This document shows, in pieces, positions 32,582 through 41,366 of a stretch of DNA of 45,454 nt. Within the stretch, counting starts at the first letter, position 1, and the number at the start of each line of letters is the position of its first letter. The position numbers and the translations under genes were made by a program. The DNA is from Cristatella mucedo. Its lineage: Eukaryota > Bryozoa > Phylactolaemata > Cristatellidae. The DNA lies in NCBI GenBank assembly GCA_009760855.2, contig WPIO01000234.1:188001-233454 (forward strand), in the 5' to 3' direction. The notes under the pieces are model-generated. The model did not search any database. It worked only from the letters and a program-made list of their open reading frames with translations, and was not told the DNA's origin.

Positions 32582-35500
32582 AACTTCAAGGATTTCTATA
32601 GCAACTGTAATATTTTGAGAATTAAAAATCTATTAGATTTTGGTTTTGATCAGTGATAGTAATTACTAAATCAGAGATAGAATCATTGGCAACATTGTGA
32701 TACTCAATAGTTTCTGGTTCATAAACCATTAGACTCCATGGATAAGAATCGCGAAACCTCAATACCCTTGACATCGATGCTGTCCGTGCGAGAATATCTG
32801 CTTCACCTTTGCTGCTCAGTCCTCCCTCCGATCTGTCATCACTGGTAGATTGCTACAACGCGACGCTAGCTGACACGCTCGACGAGTTTGCACCTCTGAC
32901 AAAGCACACTGTGCGCCCCCGCCCAGACGGCCTATGGTTTACCACAGACATTAAACTAGCCAAGTCTACTAAACGAAAGCTTGAAAAGGCATACAAAAGA
33001 TCCGGACTAACTGTCCATCGACAGGCATATGAAGACTACTGTAGGTCGTACCAATCGATCCTAGCAAAGGCCAAGTCTAGCTTCTAGAGAAACATTGTTG
33101 AATCACAGATGCACAATCCAAAAATGCTGATGTTGACAATAAACCATCTCCTCAACCGTTCCCAGGTTAGCTCCTCACCTGATGATCCTTGTGATGATCT
33201 AGCCGATCGCTTCTCTCGATTCTTTGTGCAGAAGATAGACAAAATCAGGGAATCCATCCCTGCGATGACAACCTTCCCACTAGAATGCTGTTCCTCGGTT
33301 CCTGGCTGCGCCTCAATGTCTGCATTTAAACAGGTCACTAGTGATGTAGTCCTAAAGCTCGTATCTCAATCAAAGAAGACAACAAGTCAACTGGACCCTA
33401 TTCCCACTGTCCTGCTCCTACGTTGCATTGATCTGCTGCTGCTGCCATGCATAACCAACATCATTAATATGTCATTAGCCTCAGGTCAGGTCCCAGCACC
33501 TTTCAAAAAAGCTGTAGTCAGGCCACTTCTCAAGAAAGCTACACTAGACCAAGAGAACTTAAGCAACTACCGCCCAGTCTCCCTTCTACAATTCCTATCA
33601 AAGACAGTCGAACGGGTCGTGGCAGACCAGCTGAACTCGTATATCGAAACCTCACACCTTGCTAGTAAGTTCCAGTCTGGCTTTAGAGCTAATCACTCCA
33701 CAGAATCAGCATTGCTTCGGGTATACAACGACCTACTCAGGAACACAGATATGGGTCGAGTGTCTCTTCTTGTTTTGCTCAATCTTTCGGCAGCTTTTGA
33801 TACCATCGATCACAAAGTACTTCTAGAGCGCCTCTCATCTCGCCTGGGCATCACTGGCACTGCTCTGCAGTGGTTCAGGTCCTATCTCAGTGGGAGACTC
33901 CAGAGTATTGACGTGAATGGACAAAGATCATCTGAAGTACCTCTAAAATAGGGAGTACCTCAGGGCTCTGTGCTAGGTCCGGTCCTTTTCACCGTTTATA
34001 CTCTGCCTCTTGCTTATGTGATTGCCAAGCACAATCTAGGCTTTCACTTCTATGCGGATGACACTCAGTTGTACCTTTGCTTTGATCCCTCCCAGCCTTC
34101 GAGCACCTCAAATTCTCTAAACTCACTTGCTGCATGCATTGATGACATCCGCACATGGATGGCAGCCAATTTTCTAAAACTGAACGATGATAAAACTAAC
34201 TTACTAGTTATGGGCAAACCCAGTGTGATTCAGAGATTGGAAAGGCTGACTCTCAAAATTGGGTCTGCCAGCATATCTCCAGTTGAATCAGCTGGAAATC
34301 TAGGTGTCATATTCCAAAGCGACCTCTCGTTAGACGACCACATCAGCTCCACAGTCAAATCTGCCTATTTTCAGCTTCATAACATTGCTAAAATTCGGGC
34401 TTGTTTAGATAAGGATACCACGTCCAAGTTGGTCCATGCATTCGTGACATCCCGTCTCGACTTCTGCAACTCACTGCTTACTGGCCTACCAGCATGTGCG
34501 ATCAGGCGATTGCAGCTGGTGCAAAATTCTGCAGCTAGGCTTGTCTGTCGTGAGCGTCGCAGTTGCCACATTACTCCACTTCTTGCCGACCTGCACTGGC
34601 TACCAGTGAGGCAACGGATTGACTTCAAAGTTTTGTCGCTCACTTTTAGGTCTCTTCATTCTATGGCTCCAGCCTATCTTTCAGATATACTCCCCAATCA
34701 GGCCAAGCATCGTACCACCCGCTTTTCGGAATCCAACAGTCTGGAAATACCTCGTACAAACCTTAAATCCTTTGGAGACCGTGCATTTAGCTCGTATGCT
34801 CCCAAAGCCTAGAACTCCCTCCCGACCTGCGTCAGAACATCCCCTGACCTGACCACATTTAAAAGAAACTTAAAAACACACCTATTTAGGACAGCATTTA
34901 GTGGGTCCCTGTGATTCGTCCTTGATGTGCTTGTGCGTGCTGACACTGTGCATGCTGCCACTAACCACATTTGCATGCTGACCCTGTGCATGTCACCCCT
35001 TACCATATTATTCATTTTGTTTGTTTTTCAAGCATGACTGTACTTACTATTCTATTGCATATCACTTTGCAGCAAATGTAAAGCGCCTAGAAAGAGATTA
35101 AGTTCTCTGAGGGCGCTTTATCAAGTGCAATATTATTATTATTATTATTATAAGGAGAACTAGCTAATACTTGTGATTCTTTTCCATTTATAAAACTAGT
35201 TCCACTTGCAACCTTGTTACAATTTACAACTATAAAATCAATATTACTAACATATACTTCATTCTCAGAATCAACCTTAGTATTAGGTGTACAAACGACT
35301 AGTGTAATATCAGGATACATTTTAGCAAAGTCAGCAGCAGATAGAGTAGTATAAGCAGCAGCAGTAAATCATAATATAGTAGAAATAGAAGACTTACTTG
35401 CAAGAAAACTCCAACCAACAGGTAATTTAATCCATGATTTTGAAGTAGCAGTATCAAGTCCCATTTGAAACTTACCAGTTGTTGCTCCAGATTGTGTAAT

Positions 35501-35845
35501 TGAATTATTAATTATATCAGCAATTCCAACATTTATATCATCAGTTGTACCACCATATATTCCAGGACTTAATTTAATAGTTTGTTCTGAACCACCAGTA
35601 ACTCTATAAACAAAAGTATTATTAGTTTCAGTTATATTTCTAATAGAATTAGTTGCAGCAAATTTCTTAAAACAGATCTTAAAGTTTTTACCTCTTAGTA
35701 ATATTGGTGTATTAACCCTAGCTCTTATTGGATTAGTAGTTCCAGTTATATTGAAAACGTATCCCTCTTGACTTGCTTGACTACTTCTTCTAATACTTTC
35801 AAGATTCTTTAATATATCACTAGCAATTTTTTCTAAGTCACTCAT
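32579..35845 (-). pseudogene. Second minor-capsid-like protein, split by a full-ORF LINE-A
   Basis: It starts at 35,845 (MSDLEKIASDILKNLESI, a helical start). A beta domain follows with FKICFKKFAATNSIRNI, then a strand (NNTFVYRVTGG), then IKLSPGIYGGTTDDINVGI, the arrangement shared with the gene at 32,570. TGA at 35,369 interrupts it, and coding continues (FAKMYPDITLVVC) to the LINE junction near 35,152. After the LINE (below about 32,735) the C-terminus is visible (DSISDLVITITDQNQNLIDF), then a frameshift and TAA at 32,579. Without the LINE it would be about 270-290 residues. A jelly-roll vertex or spike-base role is inferred. Confidence 0.7.
32735..35152 (+). mobile_element. LINE-A (CR1/L2/Jockey-type) with reverse transcriptase
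   Basis: A single frame runs from about 32,740 to TGA at 34,914 and is broken only by three amber codons (33,085; 33,949; 34,810). RT landmarks are an AAFDTIDHKVLLERLSSRLG block, [12 protein letters not shown], and the catalytic YADD at 34,051-34,062. The apurinic endonuclease domain is missing, so the copy is 5'-truncated. The 3' UTR ends in the hairpin and ATTATT repeat. Possible short target duplication ATAAG at both ends. It is inserted in the second minor capsid gene and is the longest copy in the window. Clade placement is from motif style only. Confidence 0.9.
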
Positions 35846-35856
35846 TTCTAAATATT
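35846..35856 (-). promoter_or_regulatory. Weak start-site box
   Basis: TTTAATATTTAGAA before ATG at 35,845 is a one- to two-base variant of the common box. Confidence 0.45.
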
Positions 35857-35870
35857 AAATAAAAGTCTGT

Positions 35871-36566
35871 TTATCTTTGCAACATATTTTTTGGTGCTTT
35901 TCGAGACTTAGCAAGGTAATCAACAGCAGAACTGATTGAACTTATTACACCTCTATTTCCTGCTGCAAGTTCACTTAACCATAGCTCAAGTTTATCAAGT
36001 ACTTATTTTTCAGATTTTACAAGCAATGGAACTATTTCTACTCCTTTTCCAGTGTAATTAAGATAACTATAAATAACATTTTCTACAGGTTTTCTTGATT
36101 CCAAAGCTCTCAATTGTGCAAGTAAAAATATAGTATCAGAATTAAATTATTCTTTACTATCTACTCTAATATTTTCTACAGCACTCCTTACACTATTAGA
36201 CACTGATCCTGTAGGTTTTAATTTATCAAGGTAAACATTGTTTATTTTCTCTTAGAAGTTTCAGTTTCAGATTGAACAGGTTCTTGAACAGATTGAACAA
36301 CTGGAGAAGGTTCAGTTTGAACAACTGGAACAACTTTAGCTTTTCTAATTCTTTTACTAGGTCTCTTACCTGTTGAAGGATTAACATTAAGACGTCCTGC
36401 AATTCCCTTTTGAAGTGAGTCAATTGCTTCTCTTATTTCTGGATTAGCAGCATTTGTCTTAGCTTGATTTGCAATAGTTACTGCTTTTTTAGGTTTTCCT
36501 TCAGCAATAGCATAAAACTCTTTTTTTTAATATATTAGAAATATCTACTGGTGCTTTATACTCCAT
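35871..36566 (-). pseudogene. Unknown viral protein with Pro/Val/Gln-rich linker, frameshifted
   Basis: An ATG at 36,566 opens MEYKAPVDISNILKK. An A-run near 36,525 shifts the frame to EFYAIAEGKPKKAVTIANQA. A basic patch (GKRPSKRIRKAKVV) and a repetitive linker (VVQTEPSPVVQSVQEPVQ) follow to a stop near 36,238. A third frame then carries NNVYLDKLKPTGSVSNSV and a helical region ending in Leu-Gln-Arg at 35,871, with two in-frame TAA. It may be one gene of about 230 residues or two. Family not recognised. The basic patch suggests a core or scaffold protein. Confidence 0.45.
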
Positions 36567-36871
36567 TTTTTAGCTTGTTTCTGTTCTTCCATTTGAACTG
36601 CAAGTGAAGGTCTAATTCTCTTTAATTTTCTAATAACAATATTACCAGAGTTATCAGTTGATTTCTCCAAAGCACGTTCATTTAGTTCGTGTTCAACTCT
36701 ATCTCTTGCTTGCATTTCTGCTTCAATCCTTTGTATCTCTTGAGTATTATCAAGTATTTCAGCAACACGTAAACTTTCTAAATTAACAAGTTTATTCTCT
36801 AAATCTATTGCTTCTTGAACACTTCCTCTGTAAGCTCTGTTTTTACTCGCATATATTTTACCGTTAATCAT
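36545..36871 (-). CDS. Small helical viral protein, unknown
   Basis: A complete frame of 108 codons starts at ATG 36,871, 13 bases below the ATPase stop, and overlaps the next gene by about 20 bases. The middle is predicted helical and charged (RIEAEMQARDRVEHELNER), the end Lys/Gln-rich. The start is in a GGAGAAAATG context without a clear TATA part, so it may be co-transcribed with the ATPase. Family not recognised. The natural end may be altered, because the last codons run into the next gene's start. Confidence 0.5.
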   Translation of the reverse strand: MINGKIYASKNRAYRGSVQEAIDLENKLVNLESLRVAEILDNTQEIQRIEAEMQARDRVEHELNERALEKSTDNSGNIVIRKLKRIRPSLAVQMEEQKQAKKWSIKHQ

Positions 36872-36883
36872 TTTCTCCTTTAT

Positions 36884-37556
36884 TCAATTAAAAATCTTTA
36901 ATAATTGTTTACCTTCAACATCAACAGACCAAAATCTTCCTCCATCTTCAGTTTTAGTTATATAAATAACACAGTAACCAAAACTTTCCCTTGTACTAGA
37001 ATCTACCCAATCCTTAAATTGTTTTCTATCTATATCACCAACATATGAATTTCTTATTTAATCTATATCAGTATTATTTTGTTTAAAGATTATTATAAAG
37101 TTTATATTGTTTCTTATAGTTCTTTTAGGAACATTTGTAAATCCTTGAGCAAGGTAGAATATGTTCATATTTTTATGTCTTCCTCTAGTAAAGTAAGGTA
37201 ATATATTACTTTGATCTTCTGTCATTAAGTCATCTAATGCAACAAAATTTCTACAATTCTTATACGAGTCAACATCTGGTATTTCATCTACTCCATTAAC
37301 CCAAACGTAAGAAGGTTTATCTTTAGTCATTGCCATAAATGTACGATATAGCGGTTGATCTAAAGTTGCAGCAATAATAGTACAGACATTATAATTTAAT
37401 CTTCCTAAATATATCCAATTCATTACTAACTGCGACTTACCACATCCACTTGGACCTAAAACTAACGCTCTAATAGGTACTTTAGGTAATGAATGGTTCT
37501 TGGTGTCCAGTAACACTATCTTGTCCACAATTAAAAGGTTTAACTTTCAAAGACAT
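36884..37556 (-). pseudogene. A32/FtsK-HerA-type genome packaging ATPase
   Basis: It drives viral DNA into the capsid. The Walker A motif GPSGCGKS lies at 37,433-37,456 and a Walker B-like FVALDDLM follows 80 residues later. Then comes FTRGRHKNMNIFYLAQGFTN, the sensor region typical of the A32 group. The annotated start is ATG 37,556 behind AATATAGAAAAA. The first nine codons are in a different frame from the Walker A part (one-base shift near 37,530). A TAA at 37,058 precedes a coding tail of about 58 residues ending at TGA 36,884. Total about 222 residues, usual for Polintons. Apart from these two lesions the ATPase core is intact. Confidence 0.9.
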
Positions 37557-37575
37557 TTTTTCTATATTATAATAT
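37557..37575. promoter_or_regulatory. 19-bp bidirectional start-site box
   Basis: TTTCTATATTATAATAT separates the ATPase start (minus) from the zinc-ribbon gene start (plus). Minus reading gives AATATAGAAA before ATG, plus reading TTATAATAT before ATG. Both genes therefore share one tiny control region. Confidence 0.65.
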
Positions 37576-37908
37576 ATGGAAATATATTGTTTGAAGTGTA
37601 AAAAACAAACTGATACAATCCATGAAGAATATATAGAAGTAGATAGCCCAAAAGGAATTAGAGGAATGCTTAAAGGCATTTATACTATTTGTGATAATAA
37701 GAAGTCAAAGTTTGTTAAATTGAGAACAACAGTTGGTTTTGGAAGAATACAAAACAAATCTGGATCATCTGTTCCAAATCCTGCTTTATTTGCTGCAATA
37801 TCAAATACACTTAGTAAAAAATCTCAGGTAGTAAAGAAAGATATAGTGGTTCTGGAGATAAAATTGAAGAACTAAAAAAGACTATTGAACAATTAAAAAT
37901 AGGTAAAA
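37576..37908 (+). pseudogene. Zinc-ribbon protein (DUF5679-like), frameshifted at the end
   Basis: It opens MEIYCLKCKKQTDTIHEEYI, with a Cys-x-x-Cys knuckle, and has a second, degenerate one (ICDNKKSKFV). That arrangement resembles the small DUF5679 zinc-ribbon proteins of large DNA viruses (recalled, untested). The first frame ends at 37,875, but codons clearly continue in another frame from about 37,830 (SGSGDKIEELKKTIEQLK, a short coiled coil) to 37,921. The tail runs into the protease region with no gap, so the two may once have been one polypeptide. Confidence 0.6.
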
Positions 37909-38279
37909 TCATCACCTTTGACTGATATAGAAATAAATAGTTATATAAAAGAATTAGATATAAATTTTTTTAGAGATGTCTTTGCAAGAGATGAGCTAAC
38001 AAAATCATTAAGAAATGAATGTCTTATTTGTAATACTGGTGAATCAGAAAAAGCAATATATCATTGGGTAGCACTTAAAAAAAAGGAAACAAATGTTTTT
38101 ACTTTGATTCATTTGGTGCACCACCTTTACCTGAAGTTATAAAATATTTTGATGTTATGCCAACATTTCAGACGTTTAAACTACAAGAATACAATCAAAC
38201 AGATTGTGGAAGGTGTCTAATCTTCTTAAAACTAATGCAAAAATCGGATTTTGGATCAACAATGGAATTATTAATTTAA
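37909..38279 (+). pseudogene. Adenain-type cysteine protease, frameshifted
   Basis: This is a capsid-maturation protease of the adenovirus/Polinton family (C5). The first frame reads TDIEINSYIKELDINFFRDVF and reaches the catalytic His in YHWVA (38,062-38,064). A frameshift near 38,098 follows. The next frame continues with the acidic residue in FDSFG (38,105-38,107), Gln in LQEYNQTDCG and the nucleophile Cys (38,205-38,207), ending at TAA 38,279. All four expected positions are present. No ATG and no start-site box precede it; its frame is preceded by TAG only ten codons upstream of the first motif. This supports a fusion with the zinc-ribbon gene or a lost start. Confidence 0.85.
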
Positions 38280-38300
38280 TTTAAACATTTCTCTTTCCCT

Positions 38301-38309
38301 TGTATAGAA
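38301..38309 (+). promoter_or_regulatory. Start-site box
   Basis: TGTATAGAA ends one base before or at the ATG at 38,310. Confidence 0.6.
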
Positions 38310-38803
38310 ATGGAAACGGAGAATAAAAATTCGTTGTACTCGAAAATGCTGCAGTCGTACTTCCTAATGGAAAACAAGCGCGTATTCACATTGAAGAGAA
38401 AATTAGTAAAGATTCTAAGCCTTACTTTAATGCATGGATGTATATTACAGAAGATATGAGAACTGTACTTGAAGATATTGCTAATAGAGCAAGTATGAAG
38501 CTTGAATTTAGTGGTTATGATATGAGTTCTCGTTCAACTATTGGTATTAGAATTGCATTTGGTAATAAACCAAGTATCTTCTTTGATCAAAAGAATAAAC
38601 AAATTAAATTTACTAGTGTTGCAGAAATAATTCAAAAATTTGGAAATGACTTTGCTGTTACTGGAATTCTATATGGATCTAATGTTACTAAAGATACTTA
38701 TAACTCAGAAGAAAGACTTAGTATTAGATTGAAGATTGATCAAGTAAAAGTTTATAATATAGATAAAAAAGTACAGGATAAGTTCAATCCTTCCGATTAT
38801 TAG
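38310..38803 (+). pseudogene. Unknown viral protein, possible single-strand-binding fold
   Basis: The ATG at 38,310 directly follows the box, but after five codons the frame must shift by one to join the long frame (from about 38,325) that runs to TAG at 38,803. Blocks: VVLENAAVVLPNGKQARIHI, then FNAWMYITEDMRTVLEDIAN, then a beta-rich half ending RLSIRLKIDQVKVYNI. About 160 residues. The strand-rich pattern and the lack of hydrophobic segments would suit an OB-fold or capsid-accessory protein, but I do not recognise a family. Apart from the one shift it is intact. Confidence 0.5.
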
Positions 38804-38847
38804 ATAGTAAAAAACACTTATATAAAACAAAATAAAAAATAAATTAG
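38804..38847. other. Short convergent intergenic stretch
   Basis: A/T-rich 44 bases between two stop codons of convergent genes. No hairpin is evident. Confidence 0.4.
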
Positions 38848-39618
38848 TTATTTATATCTTTTTCTACTTATAAATAACATTTTATCAACAAGAGTTTTTG
38901 CACAATTAGTTATCTTACTAATACTTGTTGGGTTTGATACTTTATCTTTTAAGATTTCCATTGCAAATTTACTGTCAAGAATAGAAGCACCAATACCTAA
39001 ACCAAACTTCGCTTTTGCCGACATTATCGCAGCCATTGTTTTTGCATCTTCTCCAAGATAAGCTGGTTGTTTGGGATCTAATGCTATCCTTGCAGCTGAT
39101 TCAGCAAAAACAAAATCAGATACATTTCTTATTTTAGTTCTTTTTGGTTCAGGTTCATTTGAAGTCTCATTATATGTGTGATCATGTATGAGAGCTCTTG
39201 CATCAAGTGCATTAACACCCTCATATCCCTCATCTAAACGTTGTCTAAACTTTGTTCCTGGCCCAGCAAAACTGTACTTTCCTGTATTGTTGAAACTTCC
39301 ATTTGGTATGAATTCAGATTGAACACCTTTTGGAAGAGGAAGATGCATTTCACGATTATCAGTTAATTTATTTATTATGTCCACGATCCCAGATCCAACT
39401 TTTCTATTTTGTTTCAATTGTTTCAATGAAATATTCAATTGTAATCCTTTATTAGCACTCTTACTTTTTTCTATTTTATTAAGTTGAGTCTTTGTAACAG
39501 GTAAAGGAATACTTCCAGAAAGATCAGAGCGTTTCAAACGAATAGAAATTGGTTCTGTTGATCTGTGTATTAGTTTTACATGATGTTCTGACAATGATAG
39601 CTTTGCTTCATGATACAT
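38848..39618 (-). CDS. Virion protein with parvovirus-type phospholipase A2 domain
   Basis: Intact frame of 257 codons. I choose ATG 39,618 because it follows GATATAGAAATT; an upstream ATG at 39,702 lies before the box. Residues 36-85 hold a Gln/Lys-rich linker (PVTKTQLNKIEKSKSANKG). Residues 115-121 read YSFAGPG, the calcium-binding loop of secreted PLA2, and residues 145-149 read HDHTY, with the catalytic His-Asp pair. The spacing of about 24 residues fits parvovirus VP1u enzymes. A basic stretch (EPKRTKIR) and an Ala-rich helix follow. In parvoviruses this activity opens endosomal membranes during entry. A similar use here is inference. Its gene is divergent from the HNH gene. Confidence 0.82.
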   Translation of the reverse strand: MYHEAKLSLSEHHVKLIHRSTEPISIRLKRSDLSGSIPLPVTKTQLNKIEKSKSANKGLQLNISLKQLKQNRKVGSGIVDIINKLTDNREMHLPLPKGVQSEFIPNGSFNNTGKYSFAGPGTKFRQRLDEGYEGVNALDARALIHDHTYNETSNEPEPKRTKIRNVSDFVFAESAARIALDPKQPAYLGEDAKTMAAIMSAKAKFGLGIGASILDSKFAMEILKDKVSNPTSISKITNCAKTLVDKMLFISRKRYK

Positions 39619-39632
39619 AATTTCTATATCAT
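39619..39632 (-). promoter_or_regulatory. Start-site box of the PLA2 gene
   Basis: The minus strand reads TATGATATAGAAATT immediately before ATG. Confidence 0.6.
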
Positions 39633-39662
39633 AATAAAATAATTTAAACAGATTACAAACAC

Positions 39663-39672
39663 TATATAGAAA
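39663..39672 (+). promoter_or_regulatory. Start-site box of the HNH gene
   Basis: TATATAGAAA directly precedes ATG at 39,673. It is the best match to the consensus. Confidence 0.7.
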
Positions 39673-40191
39673 ATGAATCAAGATGAAATTGATGCATTGC
39701 ATGAGAGAGTTCTAGAATTATTGAATTACAATGCAATAACTGGAAAACTTGCATGGAAAACTAGCAGATGTGGAACAACTATTGGAAAAGAGGCAGGAAC
39801 AGTAAATAATGGTGGATATAGGATAGTATCAATAGATGGAAAGAGATATCTATCACATAGGCTAGCATTTTTGATAATGACCGGTAAATTTCCACTTCAT
39901 GAGATTGACCACATTGATAATGAGAAACTAAATAATAGTTTTAACAATTTACGTGAAGCAAATCGTTCAGAAAATGATAGAAATAGAATAAAACGAAATA
40001 GCACTAGTTCTAGATTTATAGGAGTATGGTTTCACAGGAAATCAAACAAATGGGAGTCAGCTATTAAAATAAATGGAATCAGACATCAAATAGGTCTTTT
40101 TAATGATGAAGAGGAAGCTGCAATTGCTCGCGATATGATGGCAATAAAGCTTCACTTACAATTTGCACATCTTAATTTCAATACAATATAA
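39673..40191 (+). CDS. HNH endonuclease with AP2-like DNA-binding domain
   Basis: Intact 172-codon gene. Residues 45-100 form an HNH domain: GGYRIVSIDGKRYLSHRLAF, then HEIDHIDNEKLNNSFNNLRE with the metal- and water-binding His-His-Asn pattern. Residues 112-165 form an AP2/ERF-like beta-sheet domain (RFIGVWFHRKSNKWESAIKI and GLFNDEEEAAIARD). Such HNH-AP2 proteins are free-standing homing endonucleases in phages and large DNA viruses. They cut DNA at specific sites and spread by repair. No intron or intein is seen around it. It uses the viral start-site box, so it was expressed with viral genes. Confidence 0.9.
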   Translation: MNQDEIDALHERVLELLNYNAITGKLAWKTSRCGTTIGKEAGTVNNGGYRIVSIDGKRYLSHRLAFLIMTGKFPLHEIDHIDNEKLNNSFNNLREANRSENDRNRIKRNSTSSRFIGVWFHRKSNKWESAIKINGIRHQIGLFNDEEEAAIARDMMAIKLHLQFAHLNFNTI

Positions 40192-40225
40192 CAGAAGAGA
40201 ATATAATACTTCGTTACACAGATTA

Positions 40226-40603
40226 TCAGTTTGTACAACGCTGTCTTAATTCAACAAAAAGTTTCTTAACCTCACGATCAATCTCTTCAGGAGTTTTACC
40301 TTGTTTATAAAGGATAGAAAGTAACACTGCACTCTCACTTTTATAATCGCATGTTTTCTTTCCTCCGACTTTACTTGCTTCCACTTGTTTAATATCTCTT
40401 TTTAATTCCGGAGAGTAATCCACGCCACCACTCTCTACAAGTGCTCTTCCATGGTCTTGATAATCAAATCGATTTTGTACTTCCTCTCTTTGAACTTTAC
40501 CACTAACATCGATATCAATACCTCTATCGATTGCTTTTACCATTTTCTTTAAGTCAGTTATTGCATTTGTAAGTCTTTCTTGTTGCAAAGTTAAAGCATT
40601 CAT
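40226..40603 (-). CDS. Unknown 125-residue viral protein
   Basis: Intact frame from ATG 40,603 to 40,226. The N-terminal 30 residues form a likely coiled coil (LTLQQERLTNAITDLKKMV). The C-terminus is helical and charged (TPEEIDREVKKLFVELRQR). The start overlaps the stop of the upstream gene (TGAATGAATG), so both are probably made from one transcript; no separate start-site box. It may partner the hydrophobic protein upstream. Family not recognised. Confidence 0.6.
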   Translation of the reverse strand: MNALTLQQERLTNAITDLKKMVKAIDRGIDIDVSGKVQREEVQNRFDYQDHGRALVESGGVDYSPELKRDIKQVEASKVGGKKTCDYKSESAVLLSILYKQGKTPEEIDREVKKLFVELRQRCTN

Positions 40604-41345
40604 TCATTGCTCCTTTGTTTTCATTGGGGGTGACTTACCAACAAACATAGTTTGATCTATTAATTTCTTCATTAGACTTGCAACAGTAACACCAATTGAA
40701 ATAACTGTACCCGCAGTTCCAACAGCTGCAGCAATCAATCCAACAAGTGCTGGGATCGCAGGAAGAAAACCTCCACTTCGTACTTCTAAAAAGTTCTTAC
40801 TCCAAGATATAGGATCTAATTGACTTGCATCCCAATTTAATTCCATTCCAAATACCTCACTTAAATACTGACTAGGATTCCATTGCAAAGGATAATTATC
40901 TTTTTCTGCAGCAAGTAAAACATCATTAATTGCAAGACCTATTTCTAGTGATTCAATCATCAGTTTTAATCCTTTTTTTTCTGACATTGTTTTCCTGAAT
41001 ACTTGTCCATATTTACCACTAGTAATATCATCTACTATTCCTTTTATAAAAAGACTTAGATCAACTAATCCTGTAAAACCACTAAGAAATCCTCCCAATA
41101 CTTTTGTTCCAGCTCCAATAACTTTAAGAGACTCTATGACTTTAGGATCAGCTGTTGCAATCTTTTCAGATGCTTGTAATGATAATCTTGCTGCTAATTT
41201 TGGTAATAATTTTGTAACTGCTTTTTCATCTATTTATGTTGCAGTCTTAACTCCATCTAACACATCTTTAGTTTTTTTAATACCTCCTTTTTAATCTTCA
41301 TCTACACCTTTACCTTTCTTTACTTTACTTTACTTTTTTCGGCAT
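40604..41345 (-). pseudogene. Viral protein with hydrophobic C-terminus, N-terminal part broken
   Basis: From 41,098 the frame is open (MGGFLSGFTGLVDLSLFI, then an amphipathic middle) to a long hydrophobic segment (PALVGLIAAAVGTAGTVISI) and a Lys-rich end at 40,604. Upstream the same frame continues past two TAA codons (LLPKLAARLSLQASEKIA and further). It is joined by a frameshift inside an AAAGT repeat to ATG 41,345, which follows TATAATAT. The full gene would be about 240 residues. A Gly/Ala-rich hydrophobic helix near the C-terminus is common in minor virion proteins that meet membranes; this is inference. Alternative: the intact part is translated from 41,098. Confidence 0.55.
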
Positions 41346-41366
41346 ATATTATATAATAGAAAAAGT
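41346..41366. promoter_or_regulatory. Divergent AT box between hydrophobic protein and fibre gene
   Basis: ATATTATATAATAGAAAAA lies between the two starts: minus TATAATAT before ATG 41,345, plus TATAATAGAAAAA before the fibre frame. Confidence 0.5.

Noticed and set aside
36226-36423. Leu/Lys/Phe-rich 65-codon frame
   Set aside because: Off-frame shadow of the Val-Gln-Pro linker of the gene at 36,566.
39663-39672. Equating the box with the TCTA late promoter of Cafeteria roenbergensis virus and mavirus
   Set aside because: The sense strand here is TATAGAAA immediately before ATG; TCTA is only on the opposite strand, so the resemblance is not established.
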